A DNA stretch of 64,000 nucleotides from JBBSOK01 sp965219125. Lineage in GTDB: Bacteria > Bacteroidota > Bacteroidia > Flavobacteriales > Flavobacteriaceae. The DNA lies in NCBI GenBank assembly GCA_965219125.1, contig CBDCMO010000002.1:806001-870000 (forward strand), in the 5' to 3' direction. The position numbers were made by a program, and so were the translations under genes. Position 1 is the stretch's first letter, and each line of letters starts with the position of its first letter. Shown in pieces: positions 51,705 to 60,525 of this stretch. The notes under the pieces were generated by a model, which was not told where the DNA came from, ran no database searches, and saw only the letters and a list, made by a program, of their open reading frames with translations.

Positions 51705-51861
51705 ATAGCAACCTAAACTAACTTCTTTTAAAATTCCAATTTTAGAATATTTTATTCCTACCAAATAGTTAAAAATCTTTTAATTATTGTGAATTGCTTT
51801 TTAGGATAGCACAATTTTCCCATCTTGCGCGTTATACTTTATACCCATCCAATTTTTAATT

Positions 51862-52449
51862 ATGAAGCATTTTTTGACAGCTATTGCAATTTTTTTTATT
51901 TTCACTTCTACCATTTTTGCTCAGGACAGTATTCAAATTAGAAAAAATACCTTACAAAATCAGATGATTGAGGTTTTTGATAATAGTCCGAGTTATATGG
52001 AATATAAGAATATCAAAAAAACGCAAATAGCATTTTTAAGAAAAAATATAAATGATTCAATTAAGATTTTAGAAAACAAACTATTCACGCAGCAAAGTGA
52101 ACTTCAGCAGCGTCAAGCAATTTCAGATTCGTTGCGATTAAATCTGCAAAACACTCAGCAAAATCTTGTAAAGGCAAAGGAGAAAGAAGAAGGAATAGAA
52201 GTTTTTGGAATTAACACACAGAAATCTACATATACCACTTTAATGTTTTCAATCATCCTAATTTTATTTTTAGCCGCCGCATTTTTATTCTACAAATATT
52301 TAAATACGAATAAAATAACAAAAAATGCAGAGTTGAAGTTGGTTGAAACAGAAATTGAACTTGAGGAATATCGCCAAAATGCCTTAGAACGCGAACAAAT
52401 ATTGCGTCGTAAATTACAGGATGAGATTAATAAAAGTAGAAAGGCTTAA
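51862..52449 (+). CDS. Coiled-coil membrane protein of unknown function
   Basis: 195 residues. Signal peptide or first helix (MKHFLTAIAIFFIFTSTIFA), a periplasmic coiled coil (about 60-115, ENKLFTQQSELQQRQAISD), a second transmembrane helix (TLMFSIILILFLAAAFLFYKYL, about 128-149) and a cytosolic coiled coil (TEIELEEYRQNALEREQIL). The design recalls an envelope sensor or linker without a recognisable catalytic domain. It is convergent with murA. Not recognised as a family. Confidence 0.75.
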   Translation: MKHFLTAIAIFFIFTSTIFAQDSIQIRKNTLQNQMIEVFDNSPSYMEYKNIKKTQIAFLRKNINDSIKILENKLFTQQSELQQRQAISDSLRLNLQNTQQNLVKAKEKEEGIEVFGINTQKSTYTTLMFSIILILFLAAAFLFYKYLNTNKITKNAELKLVETEIELEEYRQNALEREQILRRKLQDEINKSRKA

Positions 52450-52549
52450 AAAGTTGGCAGTCGCAGTTTAAGTAATTATTAAAAAGTGTAAAAAAAAATT
52501 GATTTTTTTTGATCTCTAAGTATTTAAAAATTTAAAATATCTAAACTTC

Positions 52550-53863
52550 CTAAGAATCTAACCTAACAATCTTCGCTCCTATTGCTCTAAGTCTTGTATC
52601 TATATTTTCGTAACCTCTATCAATTTGTTCAATATTGTGAATTATACTTGTTCCAGTTGCAGATAAGGCTGCGATAAGCAACGAAATACCAGCCCGAATA
52701 TCTGGAGAAACCATTGTAGTTGCTTTAAGCTGAGATTCAAAATTATGGCCAATTACGGTTGCCCGGTGCGGATCGCAAAGAATAATTTTCGCGCCCATAT
52801 CAATTAATTTATCCACAAAAAACAAACGACTCTCAAACATTTTTTGATGTATAAGAACACTGCCTTTTGCCTGCGTACAAACTACTAAAACAATTGAAAG
52901 CAAATCTGGCGTAAAACCTGGCCAAGGTGCGTCGGATACTGTAAGGATAGATCCGTCAATATAACCTTGAATTTCATAGCTTTTTTGATGCGGAATAAAA
53001 ATATCATCTCCTCTTTTTTCAAGTTTAATCCCAAGTTTACGAAAGGCTTCAGGAATTAATCCTAAATTTTCCCAACTTACATCCTTTATTGTAATTTCAC
53101 TTTTGGTCATTGCCGCAAGTCCAATCCAGCTGCCAATTTCAATCATATCTGGTAAAACTCGGTGCGTGCAACCACCCAATTTTAAAACTCCTTCAATATA
53201 TAAAAGGTTAGACCCAACACCTTTAATTTTTGCGCCCATCGAGTTCAACATCTTGCAAAGTTGCTGTAAATAGGGTTCGCAAGCGGCATTGTAAATGGTT
53301 GTTGTACCTTTTGCCAATACTGCAGCCATTACAATATTTGCGGTTCCAGTAACCGAAGCTTGGTCCAAAAGCATGTAAGCGCCTGTTAAACCTTTTGGAG
53401 CTTCTACTCCGTAAAAGCGCTCTTCTTTATTGTATCTAAATTTTGCGCCAAGATTTATAAAACCTTCAAAATGGGTATCCAGTCTTCTTCTTCCAATCTT
53501 ATCGCCGCCGGGTCTTGGAATGTAACCTTTCCCAAATCTGCCCAATAAAGGGCCAACAATCATAATGGAACCTCGAAGTGAGCTTCCTTCTTGTTTGAAT
53601 AATTCTGATTCTAGATAATCTAATTTTAAATCGTCTGCCTTAAAAGCGTATTTACCTTTGCCAAGTTTTTGGATTTTTACGCCAAGATTTCCTAAAATGC
53701 CAATAAGTTTATTAACATCCAAAATATCTGGAATGTTCTCAATAATTACCTCTTCCGGAGTAAGTAGAACGGCACAAAGTATTTGTAGTGCTTCGTTTTT
53801 TGCGCCTTGCGGATGTATTTCACCCTTTAGTTGGTGGCCGCCTTCAATTTGAAAAGTTCCCAT
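52550..53863 (-). CDS. murA: UDP-N-acetylglucosamine 1-carboxyvinyltransferase
   Basis: 437 residues. MurA transfers enolpyruvate from PEP to UDP-GlcNAc, the first committed peptidoglycan step. Lys22 of GAKNEALQIL, SSLRGSIMIVGPLLGRFG, VSWENLGLIPEAFRKLGI, SDAPWPGFTPDLLSI and IRAGISLLIAALSATG are in place. The loop that carries the fosfomycin-reactive Cys in E. coli (PGGC) reads RPGGDKIGRRRLD, with Asp121 (codon 53501-53503), the form known to be active but resistant to fosfomycin. It lies 19 bases after DUF4290. Confidence 0.97.
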   Translation of the reverse strand: MGTFQIEGGHQLKGEIHPQGAKNEALQILCAVLLTPEEVIIENIPDILDVNKLIGILGNLGVKIQKLGKGKYAFKADDLKLDYLESELFKQEGSSLRGSIMIVGPLLGRFGKGYIPRPGGDKIGRRRLDTHFEGFINLGAKFRYNKEERFYGVEAPKGLTGAYMLLDQASVTGTANIVMAAVLAKGTTTIYNAACEPYLQQLCKMLNSMGAKIKGVGSNLLYIEGVLKLGGCTHRVLPDMIEIGSWIGLAAMTKSEITIKDVSWENLGLIPEAFRKLGIKLEKRGDDIFIPHQKSYEIQGYIDGSILTVSDAPWPGFTPDLLSIVLVVCTQAKGSVLIHQKMFESRLFFVDKLIDMGAKIILCDPHRATVIGHNFESQLKATTMVSPDIRAGISLLIAALSATGTSIIHNIEQIDRGYENIDTRLRAIGAKIVRLDS

Positions 53864-53882
53864 ACAATAATGACTCGGTTAT

Positions 53883-54545
53883 TTAGTATCGTTTTCTATT
53901 TCGGTTGTTGCTATTGCTTTTGTGAGTTTTCTTTGTATTTGAAGTAGAGTTTGTATTGAAACGTTTCTTGTTTTTCAACAATGCAGCTGCCGCAGAAAGA
54001 TCTTCGTCACTATTTTTCAAATTAATCTTACCTTCCGAGAGTTCGAACAGATGATTAAAAATTACGTCATCTTCAACTGTATCCTTATTCCAATTCAAAA
54101 AACATTTCTTCATATGGTTGGCAATGGTAAGTATAAGACCGTCCTTCTTTTCGCCTTCCTCCCAACCTACGGCAACATCAATCATTCTTTTAATGTTATT
54201 GCCATAAAACCTGTAACGAGGGTAATTTTGAGGATAATCCAGCTTTGCAGGTCTTTCCATTAGTTCCTCTCTTGAAGGTATTGGATACGGAGAATCTACA
54301 TCCAACTTAAAATCTGAAATTATAAAAAGTTGGTCCCAAAGCATATGTTGAAAATCTGGTACGTCACGCAAATGTGGATTTAGATTGCCCATTACTGCAA
54401 TTATTCCCTTCGCCATTTTGTTACGTTCCGGCCTATCTTCAAGCTCAACAGCTTGGTCTACCATTTTTTGGAGATGGCGGCCGTATTCTGGAATAATAAG
54501 TTTGGGACGCTCGGTATTATATTCTATATCGTCAATTAAAATCAT
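53883..54545 (-). CDS. DUF4290 family protein
   Basis: 220 residues. A helical domain with EYNTERPKLIIPEYGRHLQ and KMVDQAVELEDRPERNKMA, GIIAVMGNLNPHLRDVPDFQ, HMLWDQLFIISDFKLDVDSP, and a central ITIANHMKK-type helix (LILTIANHMKKCFLNWNKD), then an acidic part SEGKINLKNSDEDLSAAAALL, ending in a basic, Asn/Lys/Arg-rich tail (NNRNRKRY). The family is limited to Bacteroidota and almost always precedes murA; function unknown. The tail may bind nucleic acid or membrane lipids. Co-transcribed with murA and DUF493. Confidence 0.88.
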   Translation of the reverse strand: MILIDDIEYNTERPKLIIPEYGRHLQKMVDQAVELEDRPERNKMAKGIIAVMGNLNPHLRDVPDFQHMLWDQLFIISDFKLDVDSPYPIPSREELMERPAKLDYPQNYPRYRFYGNNIKRMIDVAVGWEEGEKKDGLILTIANHMKKCFLNWNKDTVEDDVIFNHLFELSEGKINLKNSDEDLSAAAALLKNKKRFNTNSTSNTKKTHKSNSNNRNRKRY

Positions 54546-54602
54546 ATGTAGTTTTAAGAAATAATGTTTGCTGAAGAATTAGCTGCCCGCAAAATAATGA
54601 AA

Positions 54603-54893
54603 TTATAATGAAATAACACCTTCAACCTTTGAAACTTCAAGATATTTTGAAATTACGGCATCGGGAGATTCCATTTGAGTTCTAATTGAAAAACTGGTAT
54701 AAGTACCTTTTGAAGAATCTCGCATTGTAATATCTGCCTTTTGTTTATCAAATATAGCCGTTATTTCAGCAATTTTCTCAAGGGAAGATGGTACTATAAA
54801 TTTAAATAAATATTCGCTTGGCCAATTGGTGTCCTGCTCAAGCTGGTTGCGCAATCTATCATAAAACTCAACTTCTTTTTTCTCTTCTTCCAT
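54603..54893 (-). CDS. DUF493 (YbeD-like) small regulatory-fold protein
   Basis: 96 residues. YDRLRNQLEQDTNWPSEYLFKFIVPSSLEKIAEI and RDSSKGTYTSFSIRTQMESPDAVI match DUF493, an ACT-like alpha/beta fold. E. coli YbeD is a member near lipoate genes; the role is not settled. Here it begins the DUF493-DUF4290-murA run and has an exact -7 box 34 bases upstream. Confidence 0.87.
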   Translation of the reverse strand: MEEEKKEVEFYDRLRNQLEQDTNWPSEYLFKFIVPSSLEKIAEITAIFDKQKADITMRDSSKGTYTSFSIRTQMESPDAVISKYLEVSKVEGVISL

Positions 54894-54927
54894 AAATAAT
54901 TTGATTGCTATTTAAAATGTTTAAACA

Positions 54928-54935
54928 CAAAGATA
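54928..54935 (-). promoter_or_regulatory. -7 promoter box of the DUF493-DUF4290-murA unit
   Basis: Minus strand TATCTTTG, exact TAnnTTTG, 34 bases before the ATG at 54893. Confidence 0.6.
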
Positions 54936-54986
54936 GGTTTTCGGCATCAATTATTATTTACGTTATTTGTATAAAAATAATACCTT

Positions 54987-55520
54987 TTGAAAATAAAACG
55001 AATTGTAATTGCTGGCGGTCCAGGTTCGGGAAAAACAACTTTAGTGCATAGTTTAGAGCAAGCAGGTAAAACTGTTTTGCATGAAATTTCGCGGCAAATT
55101 ACACTTGAAGCTAAGAGAGATGGAATAGATCAACTTTTTTTAACGAATGCCGTACTTTTTAGTGAAAAACTGATAGAAGGCAGACTTAAACAATTTGAAA
55201 AAGCTGAAGATTTAAAAAGTGAAATCGTTTATTTTGATCGTGGCATGCCAGATGTTACCGCATATATGGAGTACATTGAATTAAGTTATCCCAAACTTTT
55301 TTCTGAAATGTGCGAAAAATATAAATATGACAAAATATTTATGTTGCCACCTTGGGAAAAAATTTATGCTACAGATAATGAACGTTACGAAAGTTACGAA
55401 GAAGCAGAGCAGATTTTTGGCTACTTAAAAACCGAATATGAAAAATATGGCTACGATGTAATTTTAGTGCCAATCGGCAATATTGAAGAAAGAATAAAAT
55501 TTATAACCGCACATAGTTAA
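54987..55520 (+). CDS. AAA family ATPase / kinase-like P-loop protein
   Basis: 177 residues with a TTG start at 54987 (no ATG before the P-loop). Walker A IAGGPGSGKTTLV begins near residue 7; VLHEISRQITLEAKRDG and IVYFDRGMPDVTAYMEY (Walker B-like DRG) follow, with PPWEKIYATDNERYESYEEA near the C-terminus. This matches the AAA_28 group, nucleotide-kinase-like proteins of unsettled substrate. It precedes recQ by 9 bases, so the two are likely co-transcribed. Confidence 0.85.
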   Translation: MKIKRIVIAGGPGSGKTTLVHSLEQAGKTVLHEISRQITLEAKRDGIDQLFLTNAVLFSEKLIEGRLKQFEKAEDLKSEIVYFDRGMPDVTAYMEYIELSYPKLFSEMCEKYKYDKIFMLPPWEKIYATDNERYESYEEAEQIFGYLKTEYEKYGYDVILVPIGNIEERIKFITAHS

Positions 55521-55529
55521 ACCTATAAT

Positions 55530-57428
55530 TTGAAAAGTCCAATTCAAATTCTTACTGAATATTGGGGCTTTACATCGTTTAGGCCTTTACAGGAAGATAT
55601 TATAAATTCAGTTTTAAATGATCTTGATACCGTTGCGCTTTTGCCAACAGGTGGCGGTAAATCTATTTGTTTTCAAATTCCTGCACTCGTAAAAGATGGT
55701 ATTTGTATTGTAGTTTCACCATTGGTGGCGCTAATGACAGATCAAGTTACTAGTTTAAGAAGCAAAGGAATAAAGGCTTTACAATTAAGTGGTGGTCTTC
55801 GTTTTGACGAGGTAAATGGTATTTTGGATAATGCAATGTACGGCAATTATAAATTTCTATACATTTCGCCCGAAAGACTTCAACAAGAATTAGTACAAAA
55901 TTGTATTCGGCAAATGACGGTAAACCTTATTGCTGTTGATGAGGCGCATTGTATCTCACAATGGGGAAATGATTTTAGACCTTCATACAAAAACATTACT
56001 TTCTTGAGAGAAATGCATCCGCTAGTTCCAATTATTGCATTAACGGCAACCGCAACGCCTGAAGTTCTTACAGATACTATTGCCGAGCTCAAACTGGAAA
56101 TGCCCGCAATCTTTACAAAAAGCTTTGTTAGAAACAACATATCCTATCAAGTAATTGAAGAAACTGATAAACTTTACCGTATTGGTCAAATAGTAAAAAA
56201 ATCGGAAGGTTCTACTATAATATATACAAGAAGCCGCCAAAGTACTGTTGAAACTTGTAACCATTTAAATGCAATGGGCGTAAGTAGTACTTTTTACCAC
56301 GGCGGACTTTCCGCTGTAGAAAAGAGAGATAAGTTGGCCAATTGGCAAAGTGGCCGAGATAAAGTGATTGTAGCAACAAGCGCATTTGGAATGGGAATTG
56401 ACAAAGCAGATGTTAGGCAAGTTATACATATTCAACTCCCCGAAAACTTGGAAAGTTATTTTCAAGAAGCTGGAAGAGCCGGTCGCGATGGTGAATATGC
56501 CCAATCAATTATTCTTTTTTCTGAATATGATACGCAATTGGTAAAAAGTCAATTTATTGAAACTTTGGCTACTCCAAAAAGCCTAAAGCAACTATATAAA
56601 AATATAAATAACTACTTTCAAATCCCATACGGAGAAGGTCGTTTTAGCGAGCATAGTTTTAATTTTACCGAATTTTGCAAACAATATAGTTTGAATTCAT
56701 TGCAGACATATAATGGTTTGCAAACATTGGACAGATTGGGGGTTGTAAAACTTTCGCAGGAATTTGGACAAAAATCCAAGGTGCATTTTATTGTGCCTTC
56801 CAATCAGCTGCTCACCTATATTGCCAGCAACGCCAAATTATCAATAATTACCAAAACTATATTAAGATTATATAGTGGTATTTTTGAAGGTCCAGTATTT
56901 ATTAATTTAGAACTTGTTGCTTCAAAAACAAGCCAATCAACTATTGCAATTATTGATGTTCTCAAAAAATTGGAGCGCGATAATCTAATTGAAATGTCGT
57001 TGCGCGTTACAGATTCAACAATCACATTTATCCAACCGCGTGAAGATGACCGTACAATTAATGTACTTTCAAAAGAAGTTGAATTAATTAATGAGAAGAA
57101 AAAAGCACAAGTAAAAGCTGTTTTAAACTATTTGTCAAATACCGATGAATGCCGAAGCGTTCAATTAGTTAAATATTTTGGGGATAATAATGCAAGTTAT
57201 TGCGGAATTTGTTCAGTTTGTGTCGCAAAAGCCCATAATTCTGTTGGAGTTAATCTGAAGACTATAACTTCAGATATTTTAAATATATTGGAAGAAAATG
57301 AAATGAATTCTAGGGAAATAGTTTCAAAATTAAATTATCCCGAAAATAGAATTATTCAAAGTTTGCAGGTTTTATTGGATAACAAAAAGATAAAATTGAA
57401 TGTCCGAAATAAATATTACACCGTTTAA
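55530..57428 (+). CDS. recQ: ATP-dependent DNA helicase RecQ
   Basis: 632 residues from a TTG at 55530. 3'-to-5' helicase of recombination and repair. Motifs: FRPLQEDIINSVL (motif 0), LLPTGGGKSICFQIPAL (I), VVSPLVALMTDQV, DEAHCISQWGNDFRPSYKN (II), ALTATATPEV (III), IIYTRSR (IV), VIVATSAFGMGIDKADVRQV (V), and QEAGRAGRDGE (VI). Zn-binding Cys occur near the C-terminus in ECRSVQLVKYFG and YCGICSVC; RQC-type winged helix elements precede. The HRDC domain is not evident. Followed by fmt after 23 bases. Confidence 0.96.
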   Translation: MKSPIQILTEYWGFTSFRPLQEDIINSVLNDLDTVALLPTGGGKSICFQIPALVKDGICIVVSPLVALMTDQVTSLRSKGIKALQLSGGLRFDEVNGILDNAMYGNYKFLYISPERLQQELVQNCIRQMTVNLIAVDEAHCISQWGNDFRPSYKNITFLREMHPLVPIIALTATATPEVLTDTIAELKLEMPAIFTKSFVRNNISYQVIEETDKLYRIGQIVKKSEGSTIIYTRSRQSTVETCNHLNAMGVSSTFYHGGLSAVEKRDKLANWQSGRDKVIVATSAFGMGIDKADVRQVIHIQLPENLESYFQEAGRAGRDGEYAQSIILFSEYDTQLVKSQFIETLATPKSLKQLYKNINNYFQIPYGEGRFSEHSFNFTEFCKQYSLNSLQTYNGLQTLDRLGVVKLSQEFGQKSKVHFIVPSNQLLTYIASNAKLSIITKTILRLYSGIFEGPVFINLELVASKTSQSTIAIIDVLKKLERDNLIEMSLRVTDSTITFIQPREDDRTINVLSKEVELINEKKKAQVKAVLNYLSNTDECRSVQLVKYFGDNNASYCGICSVCVAKAHNSVGVNLKTITSDILNILEENEMNSREIVSKLNYPENRIIQSLQVLLDNKKIKLNVRNKYYTV

Positions 57429-57451
57429 AATCGATTTATATACATATTAAC

Positions 57452-58423
57452 ATGAATGAAAATTTAAAAATAGTTTTTATGGGCACGCCAGATTTTGCTG
57501 TGGGTGTTCTAAAAAAATTGGTTGAAGAGAAAAAAAATATTGTTGGCGTAATTACAGCACCAGACAGACAAGCTGGACGCGGCAGGAAAGTTCAAATGAG
57601 TTCGATTAAGGAATTTGCGTTGCAACATAACATAAAAATATTACAACCCAATAACTTAAAAAACAAATCGTTTTTAAGCGAACTAAAGAATTTGGATGCC
57701 GATGTGCAAATTGTAGTCGCTTTTAGAATGTTACCAAAAGTAGTGTGGCAAATGCCAAAATTAGGTACGTTTAATCTTCACGCATCGCTCCTACCGCAAT
57801 ATCGCGGCGCAGCTCCCATAAATTGGGCAATCATTAATTGTGAAAACAAAACGGGCGTAACCACCTTCTTTATTGATGAAAAGATTGATACTGGCCAAAT
57901 TATACTTCAATCTGAAACAGAAATTACAGCATTCGAAAATGCTGAAAGCCTTCACGACAAATTGATGATTTCGGGCGCTCAACTAGTTTTAAAAACCGTA
58001 AATTTAATTGCAAGCGGCAATGCAACCACTAAAAAGCAACGATTAGAAGTTGAAATTCCATTGAATAAGGCTGAAAAACTTACTCCCGAAAACACAAAAA
58101 TAAATTGGAACAACAACGCAGAAAAAATTGATGCTTTTATAAGAGGTTTATCGCCGTATCCGTGTGCTTGGACTACGTTTATCGATGAAGAAAACAACGA
58201 AGTTAAAATGAAAATTTATGAAGTTGAAAAATTAAATATCCCTGCGGAAGATTCTAAATCTCACGGAATAGGCAAAATTAATATTTCAAAAAAGTCACTG
58301 GAGGTTTATTTGGCTGGTGGTATAATTTCAATTAAGGAATTGCAACTTCCCGGGAAGCGCAGAATGAAAATTAGTGAGTTATTAAATGGCTATAGTTTTC
58401 CGGAACGACTTCATTTTACGTAA
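57452..58423 (+). CDS. fmt: Methionyl-tRNA formyltransferase
   Basis: 323 residues, family length. Fmt formylates Met on initiator tRNA using 10-formyl-THF. IVFMGTPDFAVGVLKKLV, TAPDRQAGRGRK, FNLHASLLPQYRGAAPINWA (with the SLLPxxRG motif and His), and TGVTTFFIDEKIDTGQIIL form the catalytic domain; the C-terminal OB-fold part starts near 205 with IRGLSPYPCAWT. Adjacent to recQ on the same strand; def is not near. Confidence 0.96.
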   Translation: MNENLKIVFMGTPDFAVGVLKKLVEEKKNIVGVITAPDRQAGRGRKVQMSSIKEFALQHNIKILQPNNLKNKSFLSELKNLDADVQIVVAFRMLPKVVWQMPKLGTFNLHASLLPQYRGAAPINWAIINCENKTGVTTFFIDEKIDTGQIILQSETEITAFENAESLHDKLMISGAQLVLKTVNLIASGNATTKKQRLEVEIPLNKAEKLTPENTKINWNNNAEKIDAFIRGLSPYPCAWTTFIDEENNEVKMKIYEVEKLNIPAEDSKSHGIGKINISKKSLEVYLAGGIISIKELQLPGKRRMKISELLNGYSFPERLHFT

Positions 58424-58527
58424 ACCCTTGTTATTGCTCAACTTCTTAAATTCCCCCTAAAATAAGGCAACATTATCAACAAAGCTTCAAAGTTATTAAC
58501 AAAAATGCCGATTTAGTGCGCCATTGC

Positions 58528-58557
58528 TTGCATGAACCGATATTCCTTTTAAATTTG
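58528..58557 (+). promoter_or_regulatory. Complete Bacteroidota promoter of the HU gene
   Basis: TTG at 58528-58530, 19-base spacer, TAAATTTG at 58550-58557 (exact TAnnTTTG). The HU ATG is 50 bases further. The best-spaced promoter in the window, in keeping with strong HU expression. Confidence 0.88.
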
Positions 58558-58607
58558 TAAAGCAATTTCATAGAAGTTTAACCAACAAATCAAATTTAAA
58601 AACAATT

Positions 58608-58880
58608 ATGAACAAATCAGATTTAATTGATGCAATGGCAGCAGATGCTGGCGTTACAAAAGCATCAGCAAAAAAAGCATTAGAGTCTTTCTTAGGAAAT
58701 GTAGAATCGTCTCTTAAAAATGGAAACAGAGTGTCTTTAGTAGGCTTCGGTTCTTGGTCAGTATCTAAAAGAGCTGCAAGAGAAGGTAGAAACCCACAAA
58801 CAGGCAAAACTATTAAAATTGCTGCAAAAAATGTAGTAAAATTTAAAGCTGGCTCTGAGTTACAAGGAAGTGTAAACTAA
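58608..58880 (+). CDS. HU-family DNA-binding protein
   Basis: 90 residues, canonical size. MNKSDLIDAMAADAGVTKAS, the hinge GNRVSLVGFGSWSVSKRAAR, the beta arm REGRNPQTGKTIKIAA with conserved Pro, and VVKFKAGSELQGSVN are standard HU. It bends and compacts DNA as a dimer. An ideal promoter lies upstream and an intrinsic terminator downstream, so it is monocistronic. It contains more Lys and Ser than the E. coli homologue. Confidence 0.96.
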   Translation: MNKSDLIDAMAADAGVTKASAKKALESFLGNVESSLKNGNRVSLVGFGSWSVSKRAAREGRNPQTGKTIKIAAKNVVKFKAGSELQGSVN

Positions 58881-58905
58881 CTGTAACACACCAATTTATA
58901 CGATT

Positions 58906-58941
58906 AAAGACTGTTTTCTTGGTTGAAAGCGGTCTTTTTTT
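58906..58941 (+). terminator. Rho-independent terminator of the HU gene
   Basis: Arms AAAGACTG (58906-58913) and CGGTCTTT (58930-58937, one T-G wobble) followed by a T-run to 58941; 25 bases after the HU stop. Confidence 0.85.
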
Positions 58942-59020
58942 ATGCAATTTTGGCAAATAATTATCAACTTTGTTGCAAGATTCCATAGATTAACTTAGAT
59001 TTATTGTCATAACTGAAATT

Positions 59021-59581
59021 ATGACCACCCTAAAACCTGAAAAAGGAGTTCTATTAGTTGCCGAGCCATCTATAATTGGCGATGTTTCATTCAACAGATC
59101 CGTTGTCTTATTAGCCGAATACAACAATGAAGGCTCTGTAGGTTTTATACTGAACAAACCTCTTGAATATAGATTGAATGATTTTTTACCAGAGGTAACT
59201 TGCAATTTGCCCGTCTATAATGGCGGACCTGTAGAACAGGACAATCTTTACTTCATACATTGTATTCCAGAACTAATTCCGGACAGCATAGAAATTTCAA
59301 ATGGAATTTATTGGGGTGGAGATTTTAGTGCAATAAGCGAAATGCTTAATAACAATCAATTAAATGATTCTCAAATTCGGTTTTTTCTTGGTTACAGTGG
59401 TTGGGAAAGTGCTCAACTAGAGCAAGAATTAAGGGTAAATAGCTGGGTTGTTGCACCAAACACCTATAAAAACAAAATAATTGGAAAAGGCTATGATGAT
59501 TTTTGGAAAGAAAAAATGATTGAGTTTGGCGGCGATTACCTTTTATGGTCCAATGCTCCAGAAAACCCCCATTTTAATTAA
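59021..59581 (+). CDS. YqgE/AlgH family protein
   Basis: 186 residues. KGVLLVAEPSIIGDVSFNRSVVLLAEYNNEGSVGFILNKP, PVYNGGPVEQDNLYFIH and FFLGYSGWESAQLEQEL are the YqgE signature. The family occurs in many bacteria and is linked to alginate regulation in Pseudomonas; the molecular function is not known. Its TAA overlaps the TAA of the convergent aminotransferase gene: the four bases TTAA (59578-59581) supply both stops. Confidence 0.93.
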   Translation: MTTLKPEKGVLLVAEPSIIGDVSFNRSVVLLAEYNNEGSVGFILNKPLEYRLNDFLPEVTCNLPVYNGGPVEQDNLYFIHCIPELIPDSIEISNGIYWGGDFSAISEMLNNNQLNDSQIRFFLGYSGWESAQLEQELRVNSWVVAPNTYKNKIIGKGYDDFWKEKMIEFGGDYLLWSNAPENPHFN

Positions 59582-60423
59582 CCTAATCTTGCTTTTAAAT
59601 TAAGCTTTGCCAGCAATTCCTTGGCAATTTTATTCTTATATTCTTTTTTTCGATATTTCGTAATTGGTTGAATTCCCATTATTGTATTGGTCAAAAACAT
59701 TTCATCCGCTTTCTGCAACTCAAAAGGTGTTATCGATTCTATTTCAATAAAATAATCTGGCAATTGCGCTAAAATTGAAAGTATTTGTAATCTTAAAATA
59801 CCATTTAAGCAACCATCTTCAAGTGGTGGCGTTTTAATTTTATAACCATTTACTATAAATAGATTTGCTTGTAATGCTTCAACAACCATCTTATTTTCAT
59901 TTAAAAGCAAACAATTTTCATATTCATTTTCAGTAGCATAAATGCTTCCCAAAACATTGATTATTTTGTTGTTGGTTTTTAAAGTTGAAAGCAATCCAGA
60001 ATTTACATAATGATCTTTAAAAAGTTCAACTTCATAGTGGTGTTCATTTAGCGTATAAAAAGGCGTTTCAAGCTTTTCAAATGAAATGGCAAAATCAACC
60101 TCATTGGTTTTTGGTGTGTATTTTCCTCCATCTTTACGCCAAATTTGCAGTTTTAATCTGAACGCGTTTTGAAGATTTTCGGAATATGTAATGGTTTTTT
60201 TAATTTCGTCCTCCAAAAATTCTGGCGTAAAACTCATTGGGATTTCCATTCTTAAAATACGCATATTGGCCATTAATCTAAAATAATGATCTTCCCAAAA
60301 ATATATTTTTCCGCCAGAAAATCGCATTGTTTCAAAAACCGCATCACCATAACTTAAACCACGGTTTTGGGAATTTAAAAAATTTTCATTATCTGAAAGT
60401 AATGTGCCATTAAAATTTACCAT
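59578..60423 (-). CDS. Class IV aminotransferase / aminodeoxychorismate lyase-like (PabC)
   Basis: 281 residues. PLP fold type IV with NSQNRGLSYGDAVFETMRF at the N-terminus, Lys149 in LSTLKTNNKIINVLGSIYA (Schiff-base position), and CLLLNENKMVVEALQANLF. The LKTxN and N-terminal YGDAVFE motifs fit 4-amino-4-deoxychorismate lyase, which would complete PABA synthesis with PabB (3.0-4.3 kb). Branched-chain or D-amino-acid aminotransferases share the fold, so the activity is not proven. Its start region contains an unusual terminator/promoter overlap. Confidence 0.85.
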   Translation of the reverse strand: MVNFNGTLLSDNENFLNSQNRGLSYGDAVFETMRFSGGKIYFWEDHYFRLMANMRILRMEIPMSFTPEFLEDEIKKTITYSENLQNAFRLKLQIWRKDGGKYTPKTNEVDFAISFEKLETPFYTLNEHHYEVELFKDHYVNSGLLSTLKTNNKIINVLGSIYATENEYENCLLLNENKMVVEALQANLFIVNGYKIKTPPLEDGCLNGILRLQILSILAQLPDYFIEIESITPFELQKADEMFLTNTIMGIQPITKYRKKEYKNKIAKELLAKLNLKARLG

Positions 60424-60455
60424 AAAAAAAACCGTTCAATTTTAATTTGAACGGT
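60423..60455 (-). terminator. Terminator abutting the class IV aminotransferase start
   Basis: Minus strand arms ACCGTTCAA (60455-60447) and TTGAACGGT (60439-60431), then eight Ts that end just before the ATG at 60423. It should end the START-like gene transcript, whose stop is at 60526, but the next gene begins at once, and its -7 box overlaps this hairpin's upstream side. Confidence 0.85.
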
Positions 60456-60456
60456 G

Positions 60457-60464
60457 CAAATATA
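60457..60464 (-). promoter_or_regulatory. -7 promoter box of the class IV aminotransferase gene
   Basis: Minus strand TATATTTG, exact TAnnTTTG, 33 bases before the ATG. A start point about 7 bases downstream would lie inside the first hairpin arm (60447-60455), so its transcript could not form the full terminator hairpin. Confidence 0.6.
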
Positions 60465-60525
60465 CTATTCTATATAGGTTTTTAAAGTTTCAGAGATACA
60501 TTAATGTAGCAAATAATTGCAAAGA

